This document shows positions 53,624-64,000 of a stretch of 64,000 nt of DNA, in pieces. The position numbers and the translations under genes were made by a program. This DNA comes from Diplodia intermedia. Its lineage: Eukaryota > Ascomycota > Dothideomycetes > Botryosphaeriales > Botryosphaeriaceae. Each line of letters begins with the position of its first letter. Position 1 is the stretch's first letter. Under the pieces are notes generated by a model. That model made no database searches. It saw only the letters and a program-made list of their open reading frames with translations, and had not been told where the DNA came from. The stretch covers positions 62,001-126,000 of the forward strand of contig JAKEKT010000041.1 in assembly GCA_021495925.1 (NCBI GenBank), read 5' to 3'.

Positions 53624-54136
53624 ATGTCCTCCGCCGGCGCAACCCTCCCCGATCCTCCGCGCGACGTCGAGTCGATCGCCGCCATCGAGCAATCGCTCGT
53701 ATTCCCTTCCTTCACGGCCAACACGGCCTGGGAGCTGGGCAACGCCCTTCGCTTCCGCCTGCTTGACTTCCCGACGCCTGCCGTTATCAACATCACCCTC
53801 GCCAACAGCGACCAGCTGCTCTTCCACACCGTCACCCGCTCCGGCACTCTGCCCGACAACGACACCTGGGTCGCCCGCAAGCGAGCTACCGTCTTGCGCT
53901 GGGGCTTTTCGTCGTGGTACATGCACAACAAGCTGGGGGGCGACGAGGCAAAGTTTGCTGCCAAGTACATGCTGGGCGAACGCGCAGGCCAATTCGCCAT
54001 CCATGGCGGCGGGTTTCCGGTGCGCGTCAAGGGTGTCGAGGGCATCGTCGGCGTCATCGTCGTCAGCGGGTTGAAGCAGGAATGGGACCACCAGATCATT
54101 GTCGAGACGGTCGAGAAGTATCTGAAGAGCCTGTGA
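53624..54136 (+). CDS. UPF0303 / haem-degrading-domain family protein
   Basis: An intronless gene for 170 residues from ATG 53624 (MSSAGATLPD), the usual length for UPF0303. The frame is open further upstream, but that part has no conserved character. The fold marks follow in order: LVFPSFTANTAWELGNALRF, PTPAVINITLANSDQLLFHT, DNDTWVARKRATVLRWGFSS (the W-x-x-R-K-x-x-x-x-x conserved helix), KYMLGERAGQFAIHGGGFPV, and VKGVEGIVGVIVVSGLKQEW near the C-terminus. Related proteins (HbpS, GlcG, YBR137W of yeast) bind haem or form oligomeric rings; yeast YBR137W is linked to the GET pathway, so cytosolic location is likely. An enzymatic role is not established. It shares a divergent promoter with the MetE-like gene. 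Confidence 0.85.
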   Translation: MSSAGATLPDPPRDVESIAAIEQSLVFPSFTANTAWELGNALRFRLLDFPTPAVINITLANSDQLLFHTVTRSGTLPDNDTWVARKRATVLRWGFSSWYMHNKLGGDEAKFAAKYMLGERAGQFAIHGGGFPVRVKGVEGIVGVIVVSGLKQEWDHQIIVETVEKYLKSL

Positions 54137-55159
54137 AGAGCTAGGGCCGTGCCGAGCCCAATGAGGCGCCGAGATAACGTTAAAATTAGACGATATGGCT
54201 TGCTAGATGCAGCCTGGTAGCGATGTGGCAGGTATGTCTGCCGACTGTTCCAAGGGCTGCCGAGGGGGATGCTCGTAGAACCAGTCGAACTAAGTGTAAC
54301 CTGCCAGGATTTGATCCTTCTCGAAAGTTTCTCTCGCTGCAAGCAATGGTAGCGATCGCCTCCATGCTGTGCTACCGACGGACGAGCAACGGCAACGCCG
54401 AGGCGCAGGAGACGCGTATCGTAACACCCGTTTCGGACATCTCCTATCAGCAGCTCCAGCTGCGATTCACGCATCGGTGCGGGGGCGGAACGGAACCCCG
54501 GCACGCGTCTCCTCCAGCCCAGCAAATCTCGTCTAGAAAAAACAACTGCAGCTGTGTAAGATCCGATGTTGCGGGGTTACGCATGTGGAAGGTGTTTCTG
54601 CAGTGGTGAACCCGCGGTCTTGGTACTTGGCTCGCTGCCGAAGCTTCCTCTTGTGTGGTCCTGCCGAGATGACAAGGCACCTTTATCTCGTGTATCAGCT
54701 TCACTCATGCCTGCCCACTCTTCTTATCTCTGGTCGCCAAGCGGCGACAGATGCATCGAAGCATTGCAACATCCCAGCTTGTCGCAGTTCCCCGTGCCTG
54801 TTTGGACCATCGGCCCAATCAAGCCCGGGGACGTCAACCACACCCCCGGTCTCTCCGCTGCCATCGCTCGCAGGGTCGGCGCGCTCGCTTCCTAATGCTA
54901 CACGCCTCTATCAGTAAACCCTGTCGCACGCCGCAGCCCGCCAGCCCGGCTGCCCGGCTGCTCCGTCCGTCTCAGCGCGGGAGGCCCCTTCGCCAGTATC
55001 GCTGCGGCGATGCTAGTTCCATATTAAAATCGATCGCTAAAGCCTGTGTCGCCTGCGGTATGCACATATAAGACACCCCAGGGCTCGCGTCCCGGTCGAG
55101 TCAGCTCCGTCTTTTTCTGCTCTTTGCAACTCTACTCGCGCAAGCTCCAACCATCGACA
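54137..55159. other. Intergenic, 1.0 kb
   Basis: Between two plus-strand genes. No coding signal. Contains the permease TATA box annotated separately. Confidence 0.5.
55067..55072 (+). promoter_or_regulatory. TATA box of amino acid permease gene
   Basis: CACATATAAGACACC, with TATAAG 93 bp before ATG 55160, followed by a CT-rich leader (TTTTTCTGCTCTTTGC). Confidence 0.6.
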
Positions 55160-56981
55160 ATGGAGACCTCCAAGGAGAAGGTCGTCACGCCTGACGCCGA
55201 CGGCAAGCCCGGCAGCATTGTCGAGGCCGATGCCCACTCGCTCAGCCATGACCATGGTGCTGAATCCGAGCTCCGCCGCATGCTTGGTACCCGCCACTTG
55301 ACGATGATCGCGCTTGGCTCGTCCATCGGCATGGGCTTGTGGCTCGGCAGCGGCACCTCTCTCGTCAACGGTGGCCCTGCTGGTATCTTCATCGGCTATG
55401 TCCTCGCCGGATCCATGATCTGGTCCGTCTCGCACTCCATCGGAGAGATGGCCATTATGTATCCCTTGCCGTCTGCCTACGTGCAGTGGACCTCCAAGTT
55501 CATCTGCCCGTCTGCCGCGTTTGCCTTGGGCTGGTCGTACTGGTTTAGTTATGTGATTACCATCGCCAACGAACTTGCTGTAAGTGAAATCAAAGCCCGA
55601 TGGAGGAACGCACACTGATCACCGCTCTTCTACAGGCCGCCAACACCGTCCTGAGCTTCTGGACCGAGAAAGTCCCCATTGCTGGATGGATCACCATCTT
55701 TTGGATCGTCCTCATCGCGGTCAACGTCGGCGCTGTCACACTATTTGGAGAGGTTGAAGTTGTTGCATCGACCATCAAGTTTGGGTGGATCTTTGTTGTT
55801 ATCATCTCCTTCATTGGTACGTCTGCAAGGTGGGGAATCCGGTAAGGAACGCGAATATTAACTGTTGGCTTAGTGATATCTGCCGGCGGAGCGCCCAACC
55901 ACGATGCCGTTGGTTTCCGGTATTGGAACGCGGAGCCTTTCACGAATGGCTTCAAGGGTTGGTTGGCCGTTATGCCCACCTGCATTTTCGCAATGTCTGG
56001 TGGCGAGAATTCCGGCCTTGTCGCGTCCGAGATGAAGAACCCAAAGAAGGCCGTCCCGCACGCTGTCAGCTCCATCTGGGTCCGCCTTGCACTCTTCTAC
56101 CTTATGGGCTCCTTGATGGTCACTATCACGGTTTCTCCTGAGAACCCCGATCTGTTCGGTGGTTCCGGCACCAACGCTTCGCCCTTCGTCATTGCCTACC
56201 GCGACGCTGGCATACAGCCCATGGCCCACATCATGAATGCTGTCATCTTTCTTTCCGTCATTTCGACCGGATCTATTTCCGGATATGGCGGCTCCCGTAC
56301 TACGATGGGTCTTGGCCAGCTGGGCATGGCTCCTAAGGTTTGTCGCACCAAAGGCCATGTGATGGATGCGTGAGACATAGGCTAATGCGGCCGGCATAGA
56401 TTTTCACCCGCGCGGATAAGACAGGTCGCCCATGGGCCGGCCTCATCTGCACACTCGGCCTCGGCGGTGCACTTGCGTACATTAACGTTAACGAAACCGG
56501 CGCGGAGGTCTTCACTTGGTTCTCCAACCTGACCTCGCTGTTCACGCTTTTCGGCTGGGGCAGCATCTGCCTCTCGCACATCCGTTTCCGCCGTGCTTGG
56601 GCCATTCAGGGGCGCACACCCGCCGACTTGCCTTGGAAGTCATGGACCTTTCCTTACGCCGCGTGGTGGGGTCTGTCCTGGTGCATCATCCTCATCATCG
56701 TTGAGTTCTACCTCGCCGTCTCCCCGCTCGGCGGCACGCCTAGCGCCGAGAACTTCTTCGCCAACTATGTCTCCGTCCTCGTCATCCTCGTCCTCTATCT
56801 AGGGGCCCGCATCTACAACCGTGGACCTTGGTGGCAGGATCTGTCCAAGGTTGACCTCGATGTAGGCAGGCGCTTTTACATCGATCATCTTGATGAGGAG
56901 GTGGCAGCCGCGAAGAAGAGCGCGAATCCGCTCGCCAAAGCGGGCAAGGGTGTTGTCGGTTTCTTTGGTGGTGAAATCTGA
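55160..56981 (+). CDS. Amino acid permease (yeast amino acid transporter family)
   Basis: Exons 55160..55579, 55636..55816, 55874..56337 and 56400..56981, 548 residues. Junctions are in phase (TTGCT|GTAAGT to CTACAG|GCCGC, CATTG|GTACGT to GCTTAG|TGATA, CTAAG|GTTTGT to GGCATAG|ATTTT). Twelve hydrophobic segments are predicted. The family start motif is present: RRMLGTRHLTMIALGSSIGM with GLWLGSG (helix 1 substrate loop), then SIGEMAIMYPLPSAYVQWTS after helix 3, and SGGENSGLVASEMKNPKKAV, the E-x-x-NP-x-K-x-x-P signature of fungal amino acid permeases. It imports amino acids with protons across the plasma membrane; specificity cannot be read. It could supply a substrate for, or be unrelated to, the neighbouring enzymes. 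Confidence 0.93.
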
Positions 56982-57559
56982 GCGGCGGCGTAGAAGGGAT
57001 TTGCAAGCTATGAGGAGACACCATTGCATCGGCGCGTTTCATGGGGTGTTGCTCGGCGTAGAGGAATGTATTCTTCAACAATGATTATTGATTGGCGGCC
57101 ACTTTGTATTTCGTGCATGCATTGCGGTCGCAAGAATGGACTCCGCCTATATTGCACGTTCATGTGTGGGATTGCCATGGCCCAAGTAGCCAATTACTGG
57201 CTCAATTTGTGCATTTGCGGCTCGAAACAAGCTCCTTTCCGTTCCGGGTAACTGTCACGTGGGCGGTGTGCCATCTGGTATCGGCGGAGTTATCGGCGAG
57301 GCGCCATCGGCAAAACCGCGGCCGAGCTGGAGCTCTCGATCGTCATAGAATCGCATCGGTAATCAACGCTGGAGGCAAGCAGAAGACCTTCTGTCTCCAT
57401 CGCTGCACCGCCGCCGCCCCTACATCTGCATCTGCGAGGCGTGCGCGTCGTCTCTCTTCGCAGCCGTCTCATTCTTTTGTTTTGCCGCTGCGCATTCGCT
57501 GCGCTCCCGCCGCCCCCGCCTAATTTCCATCGCCGTGCATCTCGCCTGCCCGCCACGAC
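56982..57559. other. Intergenic, 0.6 kb
   Basis: Between the permease and Lon genes, both plus strand. The 3' part is C-rich and probably the Lon leader. No gene recognised. Confidence 0.5.
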
Positions 57560-60500
57560 ATGCTTTACAGTCAGAACCTACCATGGCGGGCAGCTCTGCG
57601 CCAGGCCTCGCGCCAGCCCAGTAGTCTCGTCCGCATCTCATCATCCAGCCTCTCTGCCGCTTCGCGCTCCTACCATGGCACCGTAACGCGCGGAACGCCA
57701 CTGTCCCCGAGACAACGCCCCATTGCTTCGCTCTCCTCGCGCCATTTTGCAACTACTCCTGCGCGGAGGAAGGAGAAACCGCCGCCCTCATCTGCGGACG
57801 AAGAAGCCAAGCAGAAGGAGGAAGAGGACAAGAAGAAGGACCAGGGGAAGTTGGCCGAGTCCGAAACCGGAGCAGACGCAAAATCCAAGACTCCGGACCC
57901 GATACCTTCGAACAAAAACGAGCAGGGCGCGGCAGCTGGAGCTGGTGGGCAAGGTGGCGAGGCCCCGCCGTCCAGCGGCGAGGGCGGAGGCAAGAAGCGC
58001 AAGTCGGAGCGTTCTTTGCAGAAGCCGTCGGTGCCGGAGGTCTACCCGCAGGTCATGGCCATCCCAATTGGCAAACGCCCGCTGTTCCCTGGCTTCTACA
58101 AGGCCATTACCATCAGGAACCAGCAAGTCGCCGCTGCGATACACGATATGGTTCAGAGGGGCCAGCCGTACATCGGCGCTTTCCTGCTGAAGGACGACGA
58201 CGCCGATAAGGACGTGATCGAGAGCGCCGATGACGTGCATGAGGTCGGAACCTTCTGTCAGATCACCAGCGCATTCCCCGTGCAGGGAGAGGAGCCCAGC
58301 ATGACTGCCGTCCTGTACCCCCACCGCCGCATCAAGATGACCTCTCTGATTCCTCCGAACCGGGCGGCGGGCGAGGCCGCAGCCAAGGCTGAGACGACCC
58401 CGGCGGAAGCGACCGAAGGAGACCAGCCTGCAAAAGACCAGCCCGCGCAGGATAAGAAGGGTGATGTTGTGGCAAGCTTCGAGGAGGGCACTGCGGACCA
58501 GGCTAAGCAGGTCGCGCAGTACGAGCCAACCTCATTCCTGAAGAAATACGAGGTTAGCTTGGTCAATGTCGACAACCTGACCGAGGAGCCTTTCGAAAAG
58601 AAGAATCAGAATATTCGCGCTCTTGTCGGCGAAATGGTCAACACCTTCAAGGAAGTCGCGGCGATCAACTCGCTTTTCCGGGACCAGATCTCGACGTTCT
58701 CCATGAGCCAAGGCGCCGGCAACGTCGGGGACGATCCTGCAAAGCTGGCTGACTTTGCTGCTGCTGTTGCTCAGGGTGAATCCCATGAACTGCAGGCTGC
58801 TCTTGCATCGATGAACATTGAGGACCGGTTACACAAGGCTCTACTAGTGTTGAAGAAGGAGTATATGAATGCTAAGCTACAGGACAAGATATTGAAGGAT
58901 GTCGAAAAGAAGATTTCCAAGAAGCAAAGGGAATACTGGCTGATGGAGCAGATGCGTGGCATCCGCCGGGAACTCGGCCTCGAGACGGACGGCAAGGATA
59001 AGCTCGTGGAGAAGTTCAAGGAGAAGGCAAACAAGCTGGCCATGCCAGAGGCTGTCAAGAAGGTCTTTGATGAGGAGATTAACAAGCTCGCGCATCTCGA
59101 ACCTGCCGCATCGGAATTCAACGTCACCCGTAACTACCTGGATTGGCTCACTCAGATTCCTTGGGGTCAACGGAGTGCTGAGAACTTCGGGATCCAGAAT
59201 GCCATGAAGGTCTTGGACGAGGATCACCATGGCCTGAAGGATGTCAAGGACCGCATTCTGGAGTTCATCGCCGTTGGCAAGTTGCGTGGCACCGTGGAGG
59301 GCAAGATCCTTTGCATGGTTGGCCCGCCCGGTGTGGGAAAGACGAGCATCGGCAAGTCTATCGCACGAGCCTTGAACAGGCAATACTACCGCTTCAGCGT
59401 CGGTGGTCTCACCGACGTGGCAGAGATCAAGGGTCACAGGAGAACGTACGTCGGTGCTCTTCCCGGACGGATCATTCAAGCGCTCAAGAAGTGCCAGACG
59501 GAAAACCCTCTGGTGTTGATCGACGAGGTGGACAAGATTGGTCGCGGCCACCAAGGCGATCCGTCGTCAGCGCTTCTTGAGCTGCTCGATCCCGAGCAGA
59601 ACAGCTCTTTCCTAGACCACTACATGGATGTGCCCGTCGACCTTTCCAAGGTTCTTTTCGTCTGCACGGCGAACATGACCGATACGATTCCCCGGCCCCT
59701 GCTTGACCGTATGGAGATGATCGAACTCTCCGGTTACGTTGCGGATGAGAAGATGGCTATCGCGGAACGCTACCTCGCACCCGCTGCCAAGGAACTGAGT
59801 GGCCTCAAGGATGTGGATGTTCAGCTGGAGAAGGAGGCAATCGCCGCTCTCATAAACAAGTACTGCCGCGAGAGCGGAGTGCGCAACCTGAAGAAGCAGA
59901 TTGAGAAGGTCTACAGAAAATCTGCGCTTAAGATTATCACGGACCTTGGGGAGGATGTGTTGTCCGAGGATAAGGCTCTCACAGAGGAGGGCAAACAAGC
60001 ACAGGAAGAAGCCAGCAAAGACAACAGCGACGTCAAGGATACGCCGGGAAACATCGAGAACGAGACGACCGAGCAGCCTCGTGTCGCTTTGAAGGTTCCG
60101 GACAGTGTTCACGTGCGCATCACGCCCGACAACCTCAAGGACTACGTCGGCCCGCCAATCTTCACGGCCGACCGCCTCTACGACACGACGCCTCCGGGTG
60201 TCGCGATGGGCCTGGCGTGGACGCAGATGGGCGGCGCGGCGCTGTACGTCGAGTCGATCTTGGAAAACACGCTGACGGGGGCATCGCGGCCGGGCTTCGA
60301 GCGGACGGGCAACCTCAAGAACGTGATGAAGGAGTCGACGGTGATCGCGTACTCGTTCGCCAAGTCGGTCATGGCGCGGCGCTTCCCGGACAACCGCTTC
60401 TTCGAGCACGCCAAGATCCACATGCACTGCCCGGAGGGCGCGGTGCAGAAGGACGGCCCGTCGGCGGGCATCACCATGGCGACGAGTTTGCTGAGTCTGG

Positions 60501-60905
60501 CGCTCGACCACCGGCTCGACCCGACCATCGCGATGACGGGCGAGCTGACGGTGACGGGCAAGGTGTTGAGGATTGGTGGCTTGAGGGAGAAGACGGTCGC
60601 AGCGAGGAGAGCCGGGGCGAAGATGATTGTCTTCCCCGAGGACAACTTGAGTGATTGGTTGGAGTTGCCTGAGGTAGGTTCTCCATTCCCATCTCCCTTC
60701 CATTTTGCTTTCAATGGCTAATGCTCTCCCTTTTTCATAACAGAACATCAAAGAGGGCATCCAGGGCAAGCCCGTCAGCTGGTACTCAGAGGTCTTCGAC
60801 ATCGTGTTCAAGGATGTGAAGAAGAAGGAGGCTAATCAGCTGTGGAAGGAGGAGTTGAAGAAGAAGGACGATAGGAAAAAGGAGAAGGACGAGGATGACG
60901 ATTGA
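57560..60905 (+). CDS. PIM1: Mitochondrial Lon protease
   Basis: Exons 57560..60673 and 60744..60905, 1091 residues, normal for fungal Pim1. The only intron (CCTGAG|GTAGGT to ATAACAG|AACAT) sits near the end and restores LPENIKEGIQGK. The first 75 residues are Arg/Ser-rich without acidic residues, a mitochondrial presequence. An acidic/basic linker follows. The substrate-binding N domain (YPQVMAIPIGKRPLFPGFYK) has an acidic low-complexity insert at about 270-310. The AAA module has Walker A GPPGVGKT (588-595) and Walker B LVLIDEVDKIG. The protease domain has catalytic Ser968 in KDGPSAG and Lys1011 in GGLREK. It degrades misfolded and oxidised matrix proteins and helps maintain mitochondrial DNA. 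The C-terminus is Lys/Glu/Asp-rich (KKKDDRKKEKDEDDD). Confidence 0.97.
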
Positions 60906-62016
60906 GAATTTCCGACGTGAATCTCATTCCTTCACTAACTACTGCCCCTCCTAGAGCGAGTTGCCTGGATTGGGGGATTCCAACTTCCCTCTTTCCATTC
61001 CCTTTCCTCTTGACTGGAGGAGATGAGAGAAGAAAAAAAAGGGGGGATTTATCGTTCGCATCTAGAGTTGGCGTTCTAGAGTCAAATCTTTCCACAAGGA
61101 TCCTGTACGGTGGATGTTTTTGTATGGTTCGTCGTGTTGTATATGGTGGAAAACGAAGAATGTGGCCCCCATTGCCATGGGAAGAACCTTCGGAGGTGGG
61201 TGGGTGGGTGGATGGTGTGTTTGTGAACGGCATCTCCCCTCTGTGGACTGAAAAGGGGGTGTAAAGATAAGGATATTATAGCTCTCCACTCTCCACTCTC
61301 AACTGTATGTATATTTGATTGTCGTCGTCAATTTCTCCTTTCCTTTCTTGAGAGTGGGTACTGGGATCGAGTATGTACATGTCGCATGGCAAAAGTGAAA
61401 GTATAAGTAGGTCAGAACGATGCGTCGTGCCAACTGGTTCGATAAGCTGTCCACGTGAACGGCCTTCGTTGCCGCAAGATCATATGCTGGCTATGACGGA
61501 ACGGCCTCGCTCGGATTGCGGTGGAATCTTGGAAAAGTCCTTCCATGTTATTGATTGATAGGTTTGGCGGTAGTCCATCGGCCGGTCATTTGTCGTGCCG
61601 GCATGGATGATGGCGGTAGTGGTCGTGTGCGCAAAATGGCACATGACCGATCCCGGTTTCTGCTCCCAACCCCTCCATGAACTCACCGCTGTGTGGCTCG
61701 GGGCCCTTGGCCCAAGTCGCGTCGCAAAACCCGGGATGATTTGGACATGACCACAGAGTTGAGGCTGATGAAAATTCTTGCGGTGTGTTCTATATCTTTT
61801 GATGTATGTGTTCAATACGAAATATTTACTTTGAAGGTGTTGTGAAAGTGTATATGGCATGCGAAAGACAGCTCCGTAGCGACAGTCATGGCAGACGAAA
61901 GTCCGTCCCCTTCAAAGCTTTGGACAAGTCTGGGAAAGAGACATGGAATATGTACAAAGAAAATGTGTACGCTGTGGGAAGGCTTATGAGACCCGCGTCA
62001 ATTCCGCATCAACTGC
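60906..62016. other. Intergenic, convergent 3' ends
   Basis: 1.1 kb between the stops of Lon (+) and the GH16 gene (-). AT-richer. No gene, RNA or repeat recognised. Confidence 0.5.
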
Positions 62017-63433
62017 TCAGGTCGGAACGTTGTAAACCTTGAGCGAGTTAATGAGCCAGTACGATTCGGAGAAGACTCCCGGGTTGTTTGCGACATAGTT
62101 GATGCAGTTTCCGTTGCCGGTTTGAGCGGCACAGGTGCCAGAGGACCAGACATTACCAGCCCACTGACCGCAGAAGGTGACGTCGAAGATCTACGTACAG
62201 TGTCAGTATCTTGTTTCCTCGGCTTGAATGCTCTTGGGAGCCAACTTACGATGTTGTTATTTTTGATGAAGTTGTCAAAGGCACAGCCGGCGAAGTGGGT
62301 CATCGGCTGTCCCCAGGCCGCGGGGTTGGGCGTGCCTGCTGAGATGTCTGATGGGATGGAGCCGCGGGGAAAGAACCAAACCTGGATGCTGCCCTGGTTC
62401 CAGAATGTGGCGTACACACCACCACCTACGTTGTTGAAGCCGGTGCCGTACGAGTTGGCGGTGTTGCTGGTAACCCCACAGCCTGTAGCGTATTAGCAAA
62501 ACAGTAAGTGGAGACTACGTGTGGGAAGAAAGAGCTCTACCATCATAGCCGCTGTTGGCGTTGCAGTTGCTGTTCCCGGATGTACCAGATTGGCCACCCT
62601 CTCCGACAGTGACGGTACATCCAGCAGCAGTGTGCAGCGTCATCTGATTCACTTGTTGGTTGTTCACTCCCTTCAGCAGTCGTGAGTTCTTGCTCAACAT
62701 CGATGGAATCAAATGCCGCTCACCTCAATCATATCAATCTCGCCGTTGTAGGGCCAGTTGGGGCCTTCCACGCATCAGCAAGGCATCCGGACAAAAAATA
62801 CTTTTGGAGGACAGCTTACCATACATCCAGTATGCTGGCCAACTCCCGCAAACACTCCCTAAAAATCGTCAGTTAAGAACAGACAAGGGAACAGGCACTT
62901 TTCGTTTACCGGGCATGTGCGCGAGATCAAGAATGAAGAGTCCATGGGTGAAAGCGGTGTTTGACTGAATCCTCACACTGGGACGACCTGTTCCACTGGG
63001 GTTCAGCACTGTAGTGCTGTCGACGCCAATGTAAACCTGATTGCCTTTGATCTGATACAAGCCTCGGGACTGAGCATCAGCTTGGGAAAGGTAGTTGACG
63101 TAACCACCAGTTGGGTCGGCAGTCTAGACATGGTCAGAGGTATTCGTTTGAGAGGGGCTGCGTACGTACTCCAAGAGCCTGGACAGTGAAGCTGTTGAAC
63201 CAGTTGGAGGCGGTGTAACTTGCGGCAAGATCATATGCGGCTGCGGCACTGACGCTAGTAGTGCTGAAGGAGGAGTTGCCTCCTACTTGAAGGTCCATAT
63301 ACTTGGTGGTCACATTGACTGGAGTAGAGCCCGCTGTGGTGTTCGTGTAATCAAGACCGTCGTCATCCTGAAGGGCCGGCAGGGCCGTGACGCCGGTGGC
63401 AAGCAGTAAGCTTGGTATGGCGTAGCGAAACAT
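62017..63433 (-). CDS. Secreted GH16 endo-beta-glucanase (Lam16A/MLG1-like)
   Basis: Exons complement(62017..62190, 62250..62482, 62541..62670, 62724..62764, 62820..62858, 62910..63123, 63170..63433), 364 residues; all six introns keep phase. A signal peptide (MFRYAIPSLLLATGVTALPA) precedes an Asn/Thr-rich segment with possible N-glycosylation sites. The GH16 domain follows: YTASNWFNSFTVQAL, then SRGLYQIKGNQVYIGVDST, PSVRIQSNTAFTHGLFILDL, WPAYWMYGPNWPYNGEIDMI. The catalytic motif is GEIDMIE, with Glu181 as likely nucleophile, Asp183, and Glu186 as acid/base. The C-terminal half has paired cysteines (GCTVTV, NCNANSGYDGCGV, GCAFDNF, DVTFCGQW, GTCAAQ, GNCINY). The protein ends LKVYNVPT without a GPI signal. 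It cleaves beta-1,3 or mixed-linkage glucans of fungal or plant walls. Confidence 0.94.
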
Positions 63434-64000
63434 AGTGACAAGAAGCGTGAAGTTAAGGCTCTGAAATTCGGTCAGGTCGTGCAAGTGGGACTACGACTGG
63501 GTAGCAGTGTGACCAACCGATGCGAAAGGGTTTTGGCAACTGAAGCTGGAGAACATCAAAAGTAGACACGAAGAGGCCCCACCAGACTGCTTGGCTGAAA
63601 AGGAAGCAGATCAGCGACCGCGCGCCTTTATACCATTCCCCTCGCCGCAACTTGTGGAGAATGAAGACCTAGAACAGGTCCAGCAGCCATGCGGCAGGTG
63701 GTCACCCCTGTTGCACGGCGGAATGGCGGAGCCCAAAAGCCATGTGCAACGCTTACCGGAGGATACCTGTTTTGTACAAAGGCGCAAAGCGGCGAGGTCG
63801 GTGAGCGTGCCGGTGCTTTTGAAAAAGGAGCCATTCATAGGGCTGACGTGACATGTGAGTGGTGGTCTAACACCGGGCCTTATATACGAGCGGCCAATGG
63901 AGTGCTTCCGGCTGATGCTGGCGGGGAGATGAAGTACCAGAGGCCGGGTCGCGTGGGTAGATGAATGCCTATCCATATGCGTGGAAGATTCCACGCGACG
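63434..64000. other. Promoter region of the GH16 gene
   Basis: Upstream of ATG 63433 on the minus strand. It contains two TATA-like sequences on that strand: TATAAA at 63627-63632 and TATATAAG at 63879-63886, the latter next to a CCAAT-type element (63893-63898 on the plus strand). No further gene is seen before the window ends. Confidence 0.5.
63627..63632 (-). promoter_or_regulatory. Possible TATA box of GH16 gene
   Basis: On the minus strand ATGGTATAAAGGCG, with TATAAA about 194 bp before ATG 63433. The distance implies a leader of roughly 150 nt, plausible but longer than for the other TATA genes here. Confidence 0.4.

Noticed and set aside
53434..54525. 363-codon minus-strand frame over the UPF0303-type gene
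   Set aside because: No conserved domain; Ser/Arg-rich and crosses the intergenic region. The plus-strand gene explains the locus.
59612..60811. 399-codon open frame antisense to the Lon gene
   Set aside because: It is the mirror of strongly biased GC3 codons in Lon, rich in Arg/His/Val with no recognisable domain.

Overview
This window comes from a filamentous ascomycete (Pezizomycotina; the gene style fits a Dothideomycete, but I cannot name the genus). Most introns are 45-80 nt with GT..AG ends, most genes have one to four introns, and the gene set is typical: TAF11, Prp45, Msg5-type phosphatase, Pim1/Lon, a fungal rhodopsin-domain receptor and a Zn2Cys6 regulator. I rebuilt exon structures by hand from splice sites, reading phase and family similarity. 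Where joined exons are described, the listed span runs from start codon to stop codon and the exon coordinates are in the evidence.

Layout. 1-225: the first 75 codons of a probable Zn(II)2Cys6 regulator on the minus strand, cut by the window edge. 226-9328: 9.1 kb with no gene I can support. 9.3-28.9 kb: housekeeping genes, namely a BAG-domain co-chaperone (-), an unrecognised basic nuclear-type protein (-), an Msg5-like MAP kinase phosphatase (-), ribosomal protein uL4 (+), TAF11 (-), a small ankyrin protein (-), a GNAT acetyltransferase (+) and the spliceosomal SNW protein Prp45 (-). 29.9-43 kb: a 943-residue disordered protein, an Ala/Gly-rich 193-residue protein, two small coiled-coil proteins, an ALKBH6-like dioxygenase (-) divergent from a Par14/PIN4-type parvulin (+), and an F-box/LRR protein ending in a CaaX box.

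43.3-57 kb is the accessory-looking part. It holds a seven-helix rhodopsin-domain membrane protein (-), a flavin monooxygenase (+), a SnoaL-like protein (-), a family-2 O-methyltransferase (+), a UROD/MetE-like protein with zinc-ligand-like residues (-), a UPF0303/haem-degrading-domain protein (+) and an amino acid permease (+). No polyketide synthase, NRPS or terpene synthase is visible, so this may be a small tailoring or catabolic cluster of undescribed product. An assembly gap (78 G, 10 N, then 23 C) lies inside it, right after the methyltransferase. 57.5-64 kb: mitochondrial Lon protease Pim1 (+) and a secreted GH16 glucanase with seven exons (-).

The best candidates for something new are the 46.3-52.7 kb enzyme group, its MetE-like member, the BAG gene whose membrane-anchor coding frame has no AUG, and the CaaX-tailed F-box protein.
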